This document shows positions 10,271 to 20,817 of a stretch of 36,690 nucleotides of DNA, piece after piece. Source of the DNA: Temnopleurus reevesii. Taxonomy: Eukaryota > Echinodermata > Echinoidea > Temnopleuroida > Temnopleuridae. Made by a program: the position numbers and the translations under genes. Location: the NCBI GenBank assembly GCA_036244855.1, contig BQKZ01000059.1:1-36690 (forward strand). The letters are read 5' to 3'. The notes beneath the pieces are model-generated. The model did no database searches and had not been told where the DNA came from. It saw nothing but the letters and a program-made list of their open reading frames with translations. Every line of letters begins with the position of its first letter. The first letter of the stretch is position 1.

Positions 10271-10640
10271 CAAAATCTTGCTGAGTGCTAATAAATGTTC
10301 CATGGTTTTCTGCATGTTAAATCAATTTTCCAGGAAAACTGTCTTAGCTAAATGATCATGTCCATATGGCAACGTCATAAAAATCATTATCAAGATATGA
10401 TTCCTTTTCCAAATATCCAATTAGTTTTCTGGATTCTCTTTATTCTTTGTGTACGTGCGGCTTTTCCGTGGTTTATGCAATGAAATAGATGCACCCAAAT
10501 ATGATGTACTCTATCATAAGCTCATATTTCCCGTCTTATTTAGCACTATTAAGATATTTTCTTTATCAAGATTAAGTTTATCCTGATCCTGCTGAATTGC
10601 AGAGTCATGAGAAGGCACTGGAGGTTTTGTCTAACATTTG
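10271..10640. other. AT-rich spacer without recognisable feature
   Basis: No coding, RNA or repeat signal was recognised between the TTAA foldback and the region that starts near 10640. Confidence 0.45.
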
Positions 10641-10884
10641 CCAAAGTTAACACCCTATCTGATTTTCTTGGTAGCCGTGGTGCAATTCTAGCAATGGCTG
10701 CATGAAGATGAATGGGTAAAACGTGCATACATCAATGTAGTGATGGGTCTCGTGTATCATTAAGCTCAATGACAAACACCCCGGTGTCTTTGTCGACACA
10801 GTATGTTCATCAGTGCTGGAAACCACAACAAGTTCAAGCTGCAATATGAATAGTTAGCTAAGCCTTAGGATTTGCCAGCCAATC

Positions 10885-11190
10885 TGCGCAATAAGTTGTT
10901 CTTTGGTGGTACCTTGCTCACATGGCTTTGAGTACCAGGGAAGTGACGCAGCAAGCTGTCCCTAGCTGATAAATTGCTTACAGGGCTTCGAGATGCATCA
11001 AGCTATAACATGCCACCCACGCCGCGGCGCGCCGGCGAAGGAACCAGTTTTTCTTAGCTGAAACCTTGCTAACACGCTAACATGAAGTGCATCATGTTAT
11101 GAAACTCCAGCCAAGCGAAGCAAGCAGTTGTTCTTTGTTGATACCAGTTATCATGGTTATTGCAGAGTCTTGGGATGATTCCTGAAGGGC
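10885..11190. repeat. Degenerate tandem repeat, units about 63-88 bp
   Basis: Four loosely similar units start near 10888, 10951, 11039 and 11119. Each has the pattern GCAAGCnGTTnTTCTTnGnTGATACC, then TTGCTnACA, then a GCATCA or GAGTC-type block. Units two and three also share TAGCTGA and the GnATGCATCA block. Similarity is low enough that the unit boundaries are approximate. No coding frame runs through all units. Confidence 0.4.
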
Positions 11191-12240
11191 AAATGGAAAT
11201 AAGCACTCGTTTAAAGTGCACATTATAAGAGCACTCTGAGAGCATCAACTGCAACCCAAGCAATGGAAAAGAACAAAATCATACACTCATTTTGTCGAAA
11301 AGAGAAACAGTCTTTTGTGTGAACCATTGGGACTTTGATCTCGTTCTGGCCATTAAAGTAGACTGTCTGTTCATGTTCACCTAGATACAGAACTTGTAAA
11401 TCAGATTTCATATATACTATACCAATAATAGATGAAAGATGACGTCATAAGCCCTTCTTCCCCATCTACAGCAATATAGGCTACTGGAGTACATAGGATC
11501 TGCTATTGATCACACAATGACCTTGATGAACCACAGAAACATTTTCTGAAAAAGTGCCATCCCATGAATCACAAAAATAGAATAATGGTTCATTAATGTT
11601 TTTATTACCCATGGCCTCATGAGGCTTTATCGGCGTCTGAATGATATATAGTCCAATCGACGATAAAATGTGTGGTCATTACACTTCGGCCCATATACAG
11701 ATCCGAACTTAGAACTAAACGACACTATTTGTTACCCAAGAAGGACCCTAGTAGAGTACTTGATGTATGTTTATGACTTAATAATGGCAGATACATCCAA
11801 GCTGAGTGATGAACATTTATAGATCAAAGTTGTCAGAGAGAGGGGGACATAATGGTTCTCTTTTACAGGCCTAGATGCCATGTTCTAACAATATTATTTC
11901 GACTTGCTTCGATTGGAATTTACAATACATTGAAATGACAGGCAAATATTAATAGAGAATGAAATCCCCAAATAAGGGAAGTTTGATTCCGATTAGAGTA
12001 TAAACAAGCAATGTGTGATCAATAGCTATTGACTGGTTGAAAAAGTTGTTACTTTTTACTTTATATTACGTGGTTCAGCCTCTCACGGTTTTTTTTTTCA
12101 TTTTTAAAATTAGTAGAACTAAAGGTCTTGGATAGCCTTCTAAACATTTCTTGAGCTAATGAATGTTCCTATCTTAATTTTTTCATAGATATCATCCAAG
12201 AATGTTGACCCATGTTATTGTGGTTAAAAGCTTCCTCGTC
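11191..12240. other. Spacer; weak open frames on the minus strand
   Basis: A 62-codon minus-strand frame (11223-11411) reads LYLGEHEQTVYFNGQNEIKV and onward, and looks somewhat protein-like. It has no family match I can defend and is shorter than chance would forbid. An exact TGACGTCA is at 11440-11447. The remainder is AT-rich with no visible feature. Confidence 0.35.
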
Positions 12241-12242
12241 TC

Positions 12243-12728
12243 CTAACATGAAAGGAAGTATATTCTCCTTATTATAGTCATACAATATATGTGACAACAT
12301 AAATCCGAGTGACTTTTCTCGAAGAGCTGGATTATACCAATGATTATCGTCATGAAGATGCCTTCATTTCTCTCATCGCACCAGTAAGGATAAAAGTTGA
12401 CTATAGAAAGTAAGCTAATCGAGGAAATGGCCCAGAACTGTTTACTTATGAAAGATACCGCACCTAAAAATACATCTCGTTTGGAAGAAGATGAGCATTG
12501 AGTTGCATCATCTCGTGACCTTGCATGTGATCTCTCAAACCCATTATGACGAACATGCTTTTTATTCATGTGCAGAGGAAATCTCATCCTCCTTTTAGAG
12601 CAATTGATATCATTCCGCATAGCCCGCCGTTGTGCCCTGCCACACATGGATAGCAAACTCTTCATGTGATCCGTCCTATAAGGTGCATCCGTTTGGTTTG
12701 GAATGCCGAACTGGGGGTGTTTCACCAA
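12243..12728 (-). pseudogene. 161-codon ORF, possible decayed 7TM-receptor fragment
   Basis: This is the longest stop-free frame in the window. By rough estimate, a frame of this length is unlikely by chance at this base composition. It has no genuine start: the first codons lie in the terminus of the adjoining foldback element (from 12711). Seen in the translation: an Arg/Lys/Ser-rich segment (about residues 30-84), a hydrophobic stretch 86-113 containing F98-W99, then YPYWCDERNEG (113-123) and a second hydrophobic stretch 124-135. After a frame change near 12341, another frame reads NHWYNPALREKS. A basic loop, a Trp-containing helix, a Cys-bearing link and an N-P helix would suit intracellular loop 3 through TM7 of a rhodopsin-class receptor. 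The Trp-to-NP spacing of about 35 is near the usual value, but the NPxxY Tyr is absent. The receptor assignment is weak inference. Confidence 0.25.
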
Positions 12729-12886
12729 GATAAGAACGACATTAAGAAAGACTTTAAGATCGACTGGTATCCCTTCTTGTGCTTAATGATTCATGCTTTT
12801 ACGCGCATTCAGCGCAAGAACTGATACCAGTCGATCTTAAAGTCGTACTTAAAGTCATTCTTATCTCGGTTAAAAAAAACACCCTG
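12711..12886. mobile_element. Foldback MITE, family F1, unit 1 of 4
   Basis: The left arm runs CTGGGGGTGTTTCACC, then AAGATAAGAACGAC, then CTTTAAGATCGACTGGTATC. The right arm is its inverse: GATACCAGTCGATCTTAAAG, then CTTAAAGTCATTCTTATCTC, then ACACCCTG. A central part of about 50 bp contains CTTCTTGTGC and GCGCATTCAGCGCAAGAA. It is non-coding. Its right end shares bases with the left end of the next unit. Confidence 0.85.
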
Positions 12887-13049
12887 GGCGGTGTTTCACC
12901 AACTCGTTACGAACAACTTGAAGAAGACTGGAGTACGTTAATGAGTGCAATACGCATGATATTGTCGATCATACAGCACAAAAACTGATACCAATCGTGC
13001 GTTAAGTCGTTCTTAAAGTCTTTTGTAACTTGGTGAAACACCGCCCTGG
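12884..13049. mobile_element. Foldback MITE, family F1, unit 2 of 4
   Basis: It begins CTGGGCGGTGTTTCACCAA and ends TTGGTGAAACACCGCCCTGG, a perfect terminal inversion. Inner arms are more diverged (GAACAACTTGAAGAAGACTGG against CCAATCGTGCGTTAAGTCGTTC). The centre has GAGTGCAATACGCATGA. It is the same architecture and length class as unit 1, but clearly a different subfamily. Confidence 0.8.
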
Positions 13050-13223
13050 GTTGTGATTCATCAAGCAGTTTGTAGAGGTACACACTCTACGTACGAATGG
13101 TGACCACTTCTTCTGTGCGACTCAGCGTTATTCAGGGTTATCATTGAGTGCGAGACAGGGACACCAGTCGTTCGCAGTTTCACGAATAGATCTTCGACCA
13201 GCTTTATAAAACTCAACTCAGGG
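13045..13223. mobile_element. Foldback MITE, family F1, unit 3 of 4
   Basis: It starts CTGGGTTGTGATTCATCAAGC directly at the end of unit 2 and closes with GCTTTATAAAACTCAACTCAGG. Inner blocks GGTGACCACTTCTTCTGTGC and GAGTGCGAGACAGGGACACC form the middle of the palindrome. The arms are more diverged than in units 1 and 2. Confidence 0.65.
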
Positions 13224-13393
13224 TTGTGTTTCATAAACATGTTCGTAAATCTACGCACGACTGTTAAAACGACTGGTGATCCTTTCTTCAGGTGCTAGTC
13301 AACGGCAATAGTTGTAATTGAGTGCAAGATAGGATCATCAGCACTTTGTACAGTCATACGTAGATCTAAGAACAGCTTCATGAAACACAGGTT
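13218..13393. mobile_element. Foldback MITE, family F1, unit 4 of 4
   Basis: It starts CTCAGGGTTGTGTTTCATAA and ends CAGCTTCATGAAACACAGG. Inner arms CGTAAATCTACG and CGTAGATCTAAG are inverted copies. ACGACTGGTGATCCTTTCTTC corresponds in position to the GACTGGTATCCCTTCTT block of unit 1. Confidence 0.7.
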
Positions 13394-14973
13394 GCAGATC
13401 TTGATTTAAGCCGCCAATGGGAATGCCTTGTGCATGACCTATCAAAGCTAAACTCATCTAGAGCCTTATAACAAAATGTTTCCGGGTGTTGAAATAATGT
13501 CTTTTGTAGAATTATATAACAGGATTGGGATAATCGATTTAATCGGGCGAAGCAAGCACGTGGGGGAAAGGACTTCTGCACCCCCTCCCCTAACAGCAGC
13601 TCCGTAGTTACGTGCTTGCGTAGTGAGTGTGTAACCGGGACTGTTACTTGCAGGGATTGACCTTTTTAAAGCCGACTCCTAGTCACCCACCATAAACTAT
13701 GATTCTTTGGCGCCCTTTCTCTCCGTATCGCTCTCTTGTCGGTCGGTAAATCGCCCGTCAAACACGCCAGCTCAGTAGCCAAATCCAAAACGAAATTAAA
13801 AAAAATTGCAATACCAAAGCTTGCTTTACGCCATCAAACTCTGCCATTATCGGAAGCATTTTCCTTCCTAAATGCGGGTTCACAAGACCAATATCCTGGG
13901 GATGATATTAATTTGCCGTCCTCAAATCATGTCGAGAACATTGTAGAACATTAGACTCGCGTCACGTTCGTTCAAATCCCGACGGTCAGAACACCGACAA
14001 GCCGTAGACTGTGACTCCAAAATAGGAGTGCAATATTACAGTCACACTACTAACTCCATCCTTTACGACTCCGATTCTATCTTGTTTACTTTAGTTGATG
14101 TTAAGCTATGCCTCTACATGATAATTTGTTTGAACTAAAATCAACTGGTTGCAATTTAAAAAAAATCATTGTTTATCTCTGTTTTAGTTGCACCATTATT
14201 AATGAATTATATCGACTAATTTGTGTTGCATTGTTGAATATTTAATTTGTTAGTTCACTTAAATTGTAGAAAATAATGAATGAATATTCCTAATGTGTTT
14301 GCAATGCAATGTTAAATGGAACGCTTTTTTAAATCTTTTGGAGCGCACCTGTTTAATTCCGCATAGAAAGCTATATTCTGTCTCGGAGATTAGAGATTCA
14401 AGTCCCGGATACATTATCAGAGGGTGACGTTATTCTAAACTTACGTCATCCCGAATGTGAATAATACTCTCCAATTTATAAAACATTGTTAAAATCTCAC
14501 CCTCTCTGAAACACACACCCACACACATTTTGCAGGCACGTAGAGTCCACAACCTGGCGGAATGGTCGAAATACAAGCATACATTTCCAGTAATGCCAAC
14601 CCATCGTGAATTTGTATGGGGTCAACATTAAACTAAGAATAACGCACTTTGCTGAACAAAAGTGAGGTAAAATAATAAAAAAATATGACAGCAATAACCA
14701 TGCTCTCGATCCGTTCACTTATTATGTAGGCCTTGAATTAATATGAAAACATGCTTCATGCATATACATCTACTTGACAGGTTTATAACTCTGCGCTTCA
14801 TGTACATGTAGGACTAGGTGAGCATGTAGTATATTAGCTACTCAGTCATGCCAGGAGAGAGTCTTTCTGTCTTGGTACACACCTGTTGTTTGATCAGGGT
14901 ACCACGTGACTTATCTGGCAGAAGATTATAAGAAGTACTGATGATGAATGACCTGACGTGTGAGTTGTATTTT
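13394..14973. other. Spacer without supported gene
   Basis: Frames of 67-73 codons occur on both strands with no motif. Two B-box-like words, TTCAAATCCC near 13970 and TTCAAGTCCC near 14397, lack a partner A box, so I do not call tRNA or SINE there. The stretch 14100-14340 is very AT-rich. Confidence 0.45.
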
Positions 14974-15094
14974 CTGGGGCCAGTAACATAAAACGTGAAA
15001 TTCAACTTACGATAAATACTAATTGCAAGTAGTACCATAGAGATAGAATTATGTTTTTCATTAATCGTATATCCATCTAAGTTACAGGCCCCTG
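14974..15094. mobile_element. Foldback MITE, family F2 (copy 1, 121 bp)
   Basis: The termini CTGGGGCCAGTAAC and GTTACAGGCCCCTG are inverted. Inner blocks include ACTTACGATAAATAC, TACCATAGAGATAG and ATTAATCGTAT. It matches 35405-35541 along its length. It overlaps a 93-codon minus-strand frame (14838-15119), which I therefore reject as a gene. Confidence 0.8.
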
Positions 15095-16250
15095 GCGTGA
15101 GAACAACATCAAACAGCATATACGCATCTTTTGGAATTTTGAAAATGCATAAGTATACAGCACTCTGATTTGTCTAATAGGTACGAGTATAATAATACAC
15201 TAAGACGTAAATGTAACTTATATCAAACACCTTTGTGTAAGACTTTGTGTAAAACACGACCCTTTTAGAAAGTTCACTTCGTCAGCAATATGAGAGAACA
15301 TTTAGAGAATATGCATTTGTAAGGTGATATCTGTATCCATGGGTTTCGTAAAGGGCTTAAAAGGGAGTCAATATGAAATATTACATGAATGTCCTTGATG
15401 ATTCGGATGTAAGGAGTTTGAATTCGTTTCCAGTCGTGATACTTTATCCCTCACCGTTCATGTAGTGACATCAACGACCTCCTTACAGTCAAATGGGTTG
15501 GCCTGGATGTGAAATGTAAAATCAAACATCCCCCACATACAAGCTTGGCCACATACAACTATTGCAAAAAGGAATTGGCGACCTTACAGTGAGTATAACA
15601 TTCCGCATAACACATACAGTGAATTAAATACTCATGCAATGACAGTTAAGCACGTTAAAGGAACAGATTTCGCGAATATGTTATATTCGTGAAAAGTGTC
15701 AAGAGTAGGAGGCATGTTTCTGTCGCATATCGAAACAATATATTCATTTCTGGAAACACGTCTGAAAATATGTCAACAATTATATTCCCAAAAGGAATTC
15801 TCTGAAGCTACTTGGGTGCGCGGGAGTCTAGTTAAACTTTTTCATGTAAGAGCTCATTTAGACAGCTAGTTTAAGCATAACCATTTAAAATTATCAAGAG
15901 GGACAATGACCATTACGTAAGTCACAATTTCCTTGAATTACATCACAAATGATTTTGATTATCCTGAGTATTTGAGAATAGGAGTAGTTTGGCAGTATAT
16001 TTTTTTTTGAAAAGTACCTTTAATGAAAGAAAACTTGCATCGCATACGTTGAATCAAACTTGAAGCAAACATTCTACTTATGAAGTTGTACTCGGAACAT
16101 TCTGAATAAGTAAGAGGATTTTAGCTATACTGACGAGCAATCTGAGCTCCCAGACCTCTCAAAACGTCCCTTCAATCTCAAATCACCGAGAGAAGAAAGC
16201 AATTAAAAACACGCTTAAATTAGAATGCAATGTACTATATGTACGATAGA
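15095..16250. other. AT-rich spacer without supported gene
   Basis: There is no long open frame. A short hairpin, CGCGAATATGTTATATTCGTG, sits near 15672. Nothing else was recognised. Confidence 0.45.
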
Positions 16251-16650
16251 GAGTTGTAACAAGATAAGGAAATGTTCTCTAAATCATGAGTGTGTGAATT
16301 TGTATCTAAAGGAATTTGTTACCATAAGGCAAAGTTGTAGCCTTTCTGTTCTATAGTAACTCAATGTGTAGACATTTTGAATAACGAATTACATTATTAT
16401 GTCATCGAAAAGGTGAACTGTATAAGGAAAATGTTAATCCGTGACCACTATCATTATTGTCAACTTTCAGTTTTACAGTAGCTCAATGAAATTAACACAT
16501 TTTGAGTGACTTTCAGTATATAATTAGCTCTTTTTAATAATCTCTCCTTTCAATGTAATGTGATTACGATTTGTTACACATTACTTCGAAAAGCTGAAGC
16601 GTATATGGGAAATGTTAACTCGTGACTATTATTACTCGTGTCATCTCTAA
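16250..16650. repeat. Degenerate tandem repeat of three to four partial units
   Basis: Recurring blocks are ATAAGGAAAATGTTAATCCGTGAC (near 16265 partial, 16421 and 16602), TCGAAAAGGTGAA (16404 and 16588) and a TAGCTCAATG block followed by ACATTTTGA (16357 and 16478). Spacing varies between about 120 and 184 bp because of an internal insertion. No frame is maintained. Confidence 0.55.
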
Positions 16651-17430
16651 TTTATTTCCAAATCATACACAACAAATCTGACAGCCTATACGTTGCCATA
16701 TAACAGTGGCTGAGTGGCGCCAACAGCCAATAACTGTTTGCTGTTACAATATACATTTTGGCTGCCTCGACTAATATAAATAATTAAGTAATATCTAGTA
16801 TTGGTAATGATCGGAAAATGAATGTTCACATAATCGCACAAAACCAGAAATAATTGTGCCTAATTGTTTTTTGCGAGAAAGTGTATAATGAGAAAGTAAT
16901 GAACAGATAAAGGATTCAAAATGGGCGGTGTCCGGAGTTTTGATATCATACTGGTCCTAATCGTTGCTTCCAGTGTTAGCTAAAGTGGATAAATAAATTG
17001 ATGGCTGAAATTATTACTTAGCCAGTTTTTTCCATTAATTGGATAAAGTTCTCTTGTCAACACAAGTCGCATTCTGCATTGATATTGACATGAAACATTT
17101 ATAACCACTTGTTTTCCATAGTGACGTTCTTTTGGAAGTACTAAATATTAGCTTTAAGCTACAACAACGATTTATGGGTAGGCCTATATACTGCACTTTG
17201 AAATCACAATGTTTCGTGTACGAATGCATATAATATTGTGTTTTTTTTTTCATGACCTACTTAGCACTTGCTCTCTATTTGAGTTCGGGTTCATATTTCA
17301 ATTATGCAGCTTTTTATTACCAGAGTATCAAGTTCGGATTTTTTTCTGTTGAAAATGGGGAATCATCTTCAAAGGTACTATCTAATCAAGGTTTCTTCTT
17401 CCTTTCATCGTTATTATCATCATCAAAATC
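16651..17430. other. AT-rich spacer without supported gene
   Basis: A 72-codon minus-strand frame at 17035-17253 has no motif. The word TAGGCCTATA occurs at 17176. No other signal was seen. Confidence 0.4.
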
Positions 17431-17437
17431 ATTATTA

Positions 17438-17582
17438 CCACCACCACCACCACCACTACCATTACCACCACCACCACCACCACTACCATCACCACCACAA
17501 CCATTACTACCGCCACCACAACTCCTAATGACCATCATCACCATGACCATTATTACCATAATCCCCATCACCATCATCGTTA
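17438..17582. repeat. Imperfect (CAC/CAT)n trinucleotide microsatellite
   Basis: A run of ACC/ACT/ATC triplets is followed by CATCACCATGACC-type sequence. All three forward frames and the reverse frame stay open through it, giving poly-Pro, poly-His or poly-Gly translations. Those frames (74 and 130 codons plus, 63 minus) are products of the repeat, not genes. Confidence 0.9.
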
Positions 17583-18009
17583 TTCATACCATCCTTATTA
17601 ATACTTATTTGGGTGAAAATCAATTCTGCTCCCCTTCAGAATAATTCCTTTGTACAAATCGTCAACGTTGATATCACGTTCCTCTTATAGCAAGGTTGCT
17701 GAACCCCGATCGACAGAAATTGGAAGCACTGCGATGTTTGCATTCGACTAGTCGGATCGATACTGTTTGAAGACCAGGGTTACTTTCATTTTGCCGGAGA
17801 TTTCAACCATTTTCCTCATATAAAAAGATTTGTGAGACACTGTCAATTAGAAATGCCAAGAAAGATAATCAAATTTAGTCTATGTAAATATCGTCTGACA
17901 ATGGAATTGGAGTATTTCCGATAGAGCCAATCGACCAATAAAATCAACAAGTGGAATTTGAATGATCTGGTAGAATAGATTCTGAATAACCAAAAATAGA
18001 ATAAAAAGA

Positions 18010-18021
18010 GTAAGAGAGAGA

Positions 18022-18064
<43 letters not shown>

Positions 18065-18078
18065 AGAGGGCGAGAGGG
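18010..18078. repeat. (GA)n microsatellite
   Basis: Uninterrupted GA dinucleotides at about 18025-18057 are flanked by GA-rich and GGGAGAGGG sequence. The overlapping 91-codon minus-strand frame reads as a Ser/Leu run and is rejected. Confidence 0.9.
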
Positions 18079-18532
18079 GGGTGTGACCGAGGGCGGAGGA
18101 TAGAATAATTGTTTTGTGTTTATGTGTACGTGTGTTGAGCTATGTGTGCGTAGGTGTGTGGAGGGAAATCTGAGGGAGGCAAAATTATGAATAAAAAATG
18201 TGCATAAAATAGCAAACAAAATCTTGTTTTGGAGCTGCAGAGGCTAAATAGAGTAAGATCTAAATCAAATGTAACAATTCTATTCTACTTTGTCTCTCTA
18301 GAATTCCCACTAAGAATGTAATGCAAATAAATGAGTGAAATTGATTACGCGACAAAATCGAATTTTATGATTGAATTATAATGTCAAAGTTAGGCGTCTT
18401 GGTCAGAAATGCATATGGGACGAACTAATGTATTCACAGATTACTTCATATGCATAAATATAACAGTATGGAATTAGGTTGAGATTTTCACATGTAATTT
18501 GGCTTATTCTGGATTAAAAATGCAAATCAGCC
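18079..18532. other. AT-rich spacer up to the gap
   Basis: No coding or repeat signal was recognised apart from GT-rich words near 18110-18165. Confidence 0.4.
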
Positions 18533-18749
18533 NNNNNNNNNNNNNNNNNNNNNNNNNNNNNNNNNNNNNNNNNNNNNNNNNNNNNNNNNNNNNNNNNNNN
18601 NNNNNNNNNNNNNNNNNNNNNNNNNNNNNNNNNNNNNNNNNNNNNNNNNNNNNNNNNNNNNNNNNNNNNNNNNNNNNNNNNNNNNNNNNNNNNNNNNNNN
18701 NNNNNNNNNNNNNNNNNNNNNNNNNNNNNNNNNNNNNNNNNNNNNNNNN
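18533..18749. other. Assembly gap (217 N)
   Basis: A run of 217 undetermined bases. Open frames that cross it are meaningless. Confidence 0.99.
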
Positions 18750-20675
18750 AGGGGTGATATTGAGTCTTGTGGTATTGTGTGTGGACTATGAATTTGCGTT
18801 CATTCGGCACGAGAAGCGATGTGCTTTTGAATAGAGTGACGTATGTCGTCATTTTGTTTCGCGATAGTTCTGTTAAGCCATTTCTAGGTCGATTTTATTC
18901 AAACAAGCTTTGAACATGCTCTAATTTGTAATTTGCTTTTGAAAATGCATTATGGTAATATTCTACTGCAGCTTACGAAGTAGTTGAATATTTGAGGCGC
19001 CATCTCCCCCAAAGCTGTTCTATGAGTTTAACGGCAGGGTCTGCACCTGGTCGATGCATTTAGATCACTGGTCAGTGACTCCTGAAATCACTGACCTGAG
19101 GAATTACGATGCTGCTATAACTACAGGTTTTGTTTGCTTATTTCAGTCAACTATAAATACGAGAAATGGAAAAAATTATGTAAAATGCAAGACAAACAAA
19201 ATCGCAGTACAAAATAAGAACTGTAAGAAAAAGAAATATTTTATCTATGATTTCTCCTCCATCGCCGGTCAATCCTAAGTTACATTCACCGAGGCAAACC
19301 AGATTAATTCACTCGGGAAATAATTCTAATTGCGGGTTTCTTTTTGCGCATAATAAAGGCCGTCCTCGGTCGAATACCTTGGAACCCACGCGTATAATTA
19401 TAGTAATTAAATCAGTTTTGGAGGGAAAATCATCCACAAAAAGGCGTTATGCTCATGGGGTTATTATCACCTGTATCGGTGTAATTTTGTGTAATTGCTG
19501 AAATCTTTGACGGCTATCGTGAGAATCACGGACGTTAGTTGTTGTTTTGATATTAGTCACAGCTCTGAAACAAGAATAAAGAGATTCCAGGAATCAGATT
19601 TGTCATTTTTGAAAATTGTAAGTCCATACATGTATATTTAGCAGAGGCGTAATATTTCATTTTGTTCGCAGTGAGTTATTTTGTTGATGATTTTGTTTCT
19701 TCATGGGGGAAATGAAATATGTACGAGTAGTCATATAGTTCTCTTTAATCATTTCATGTCAAACATAGGCACACAAATTATCCCGTTTCGCCATTTATTA
19801 AAAAAAAATTTCTATATCGCTAAAATGGAGTAATAATTGTTCATAAATTTTCTCTTTAAAGTTTTATAACTATGCAAAATAATCTGCAATTAAAAGTGCT
19901 CCAAGTTAGGTTTTAATAAATTGTCAAACGTTAGGCCACATTAAGATGGTGTGAAGTCTGCGTAGATGAGTAGAAGTATTGGGTCAACTAAGTCTTTTTC
20001 GTGGTTAGACGTGCCAGAGATGGGCAAGAGGAAGATACCGTGGAGATAACATCGATAGGATTGAAAAGGCAAAATATGTAGGGAATAAAAACACAATCGG
20101 GTCAATGCAGCTGTTGGAAAATGGAAAATGGATTGCTGAGTAGATATCTTGGCTTAAAGTGGTATTACACAGGCATGCTCTATTTATCTCTCAAAGACTA
20201 GGATTTTGTTAGGGGCTTAGAATAAAGAAGATCAATACAAAACGTGGCAAATTTACATTTGGGCAATTTCAAGTGTTATAAAATGATTTTTTTTTCTTCA
20301 AAAAGTTCAGGTCTTAAAGTCAAACATTTTGAATTCCTTGATCGAATATTCTAAATAACTGACAAATGAACACTATAGGCAATCATTTTTCTTGCTGTTT
20401 CTCATTCTGTAGGGTATAATGGAAATATACGAAATATCAATGTTCATATATCAAAACTGTAAATAAGACATGAAATTTGACAACTTTAAATAATACAATT
20501 TGAATGCTAAGAAATTATGCTAGCTATAAATGCACACTATCCACATGGATGTACATAATTATATCTCAAATATGATTGAATTTGCGATTGAACAGATTCT
20601 CTTTTCACCAACAGGTTATACCTACTGAACTTTTTGTTATAAAGTTGTCCGGGAAAATAAAGTCACATCACCCGG
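18750..20675. other. Spacer without supported gene
   Basis: Frames of 74 and 84 codons (19054-19278, 19247-19501) have no motif. The region is AT-rich with short homopolymers. No repeat from elsewhere in the window was recognised. Confidence 0.45.
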
Positions 20676-20768
20676 ATGGGATTTGAATATGTGAACCTAC
20701 GAGGCCATAATTTTAGTGTGAATCGAGCACTGGTGTAGTTAGTCAAAGTTCACATATTCAAATCCCAT
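20676..20768. repeat. Exact 21 bp inverted repeat, 51 bp loop, tRNA-like words
   Basis: The 21 bases at 20676-20696 (starting ATGGGATTTG) are the exact reverse complement of 20748-20768. Each arm carries TTCAAATCCC, the core of a Pol III B box. On the minus strand, CCTCGTAGGTTCA is followed by an 8 bp repeat of CATATTCA and then AATCCC, as if a B box had been split by a small duplication. This may be a rearranged relic of a tRNA-derived SINE, and that reading is weak. Confidence 0.6.
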
Positions 20769-20817
20769 ACGGCCTTGATATATATGAACATTGGTATTTC
20801 ATAAATTTCCATAATAC

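Noticed and set aside
11223..11411. Minus-strand peptide with YFNGQNEIKVPMV, briefly reminiscent of a serpin
   Set aside because: The match is a few residues only, spacing does not fit the family, and no neighbouring serpin exon was found.
13965..14405. TTCAAATCCC and TTCAAGTCCC as tRNA B boxes
   Set aside because: No A box or cloverleaf at a suitable distance.
17252..17644. 130-codon plus-strand ORF with poly-Pro, and overlapping poly-His and poly-Gly frames
   Set aside because: All are open only because of the CAC/CAT trinucleotide microsatellite.
18499..18852. ORFs on both strands across the N run
   Set aside because: They consist mostly of undetermined residues.
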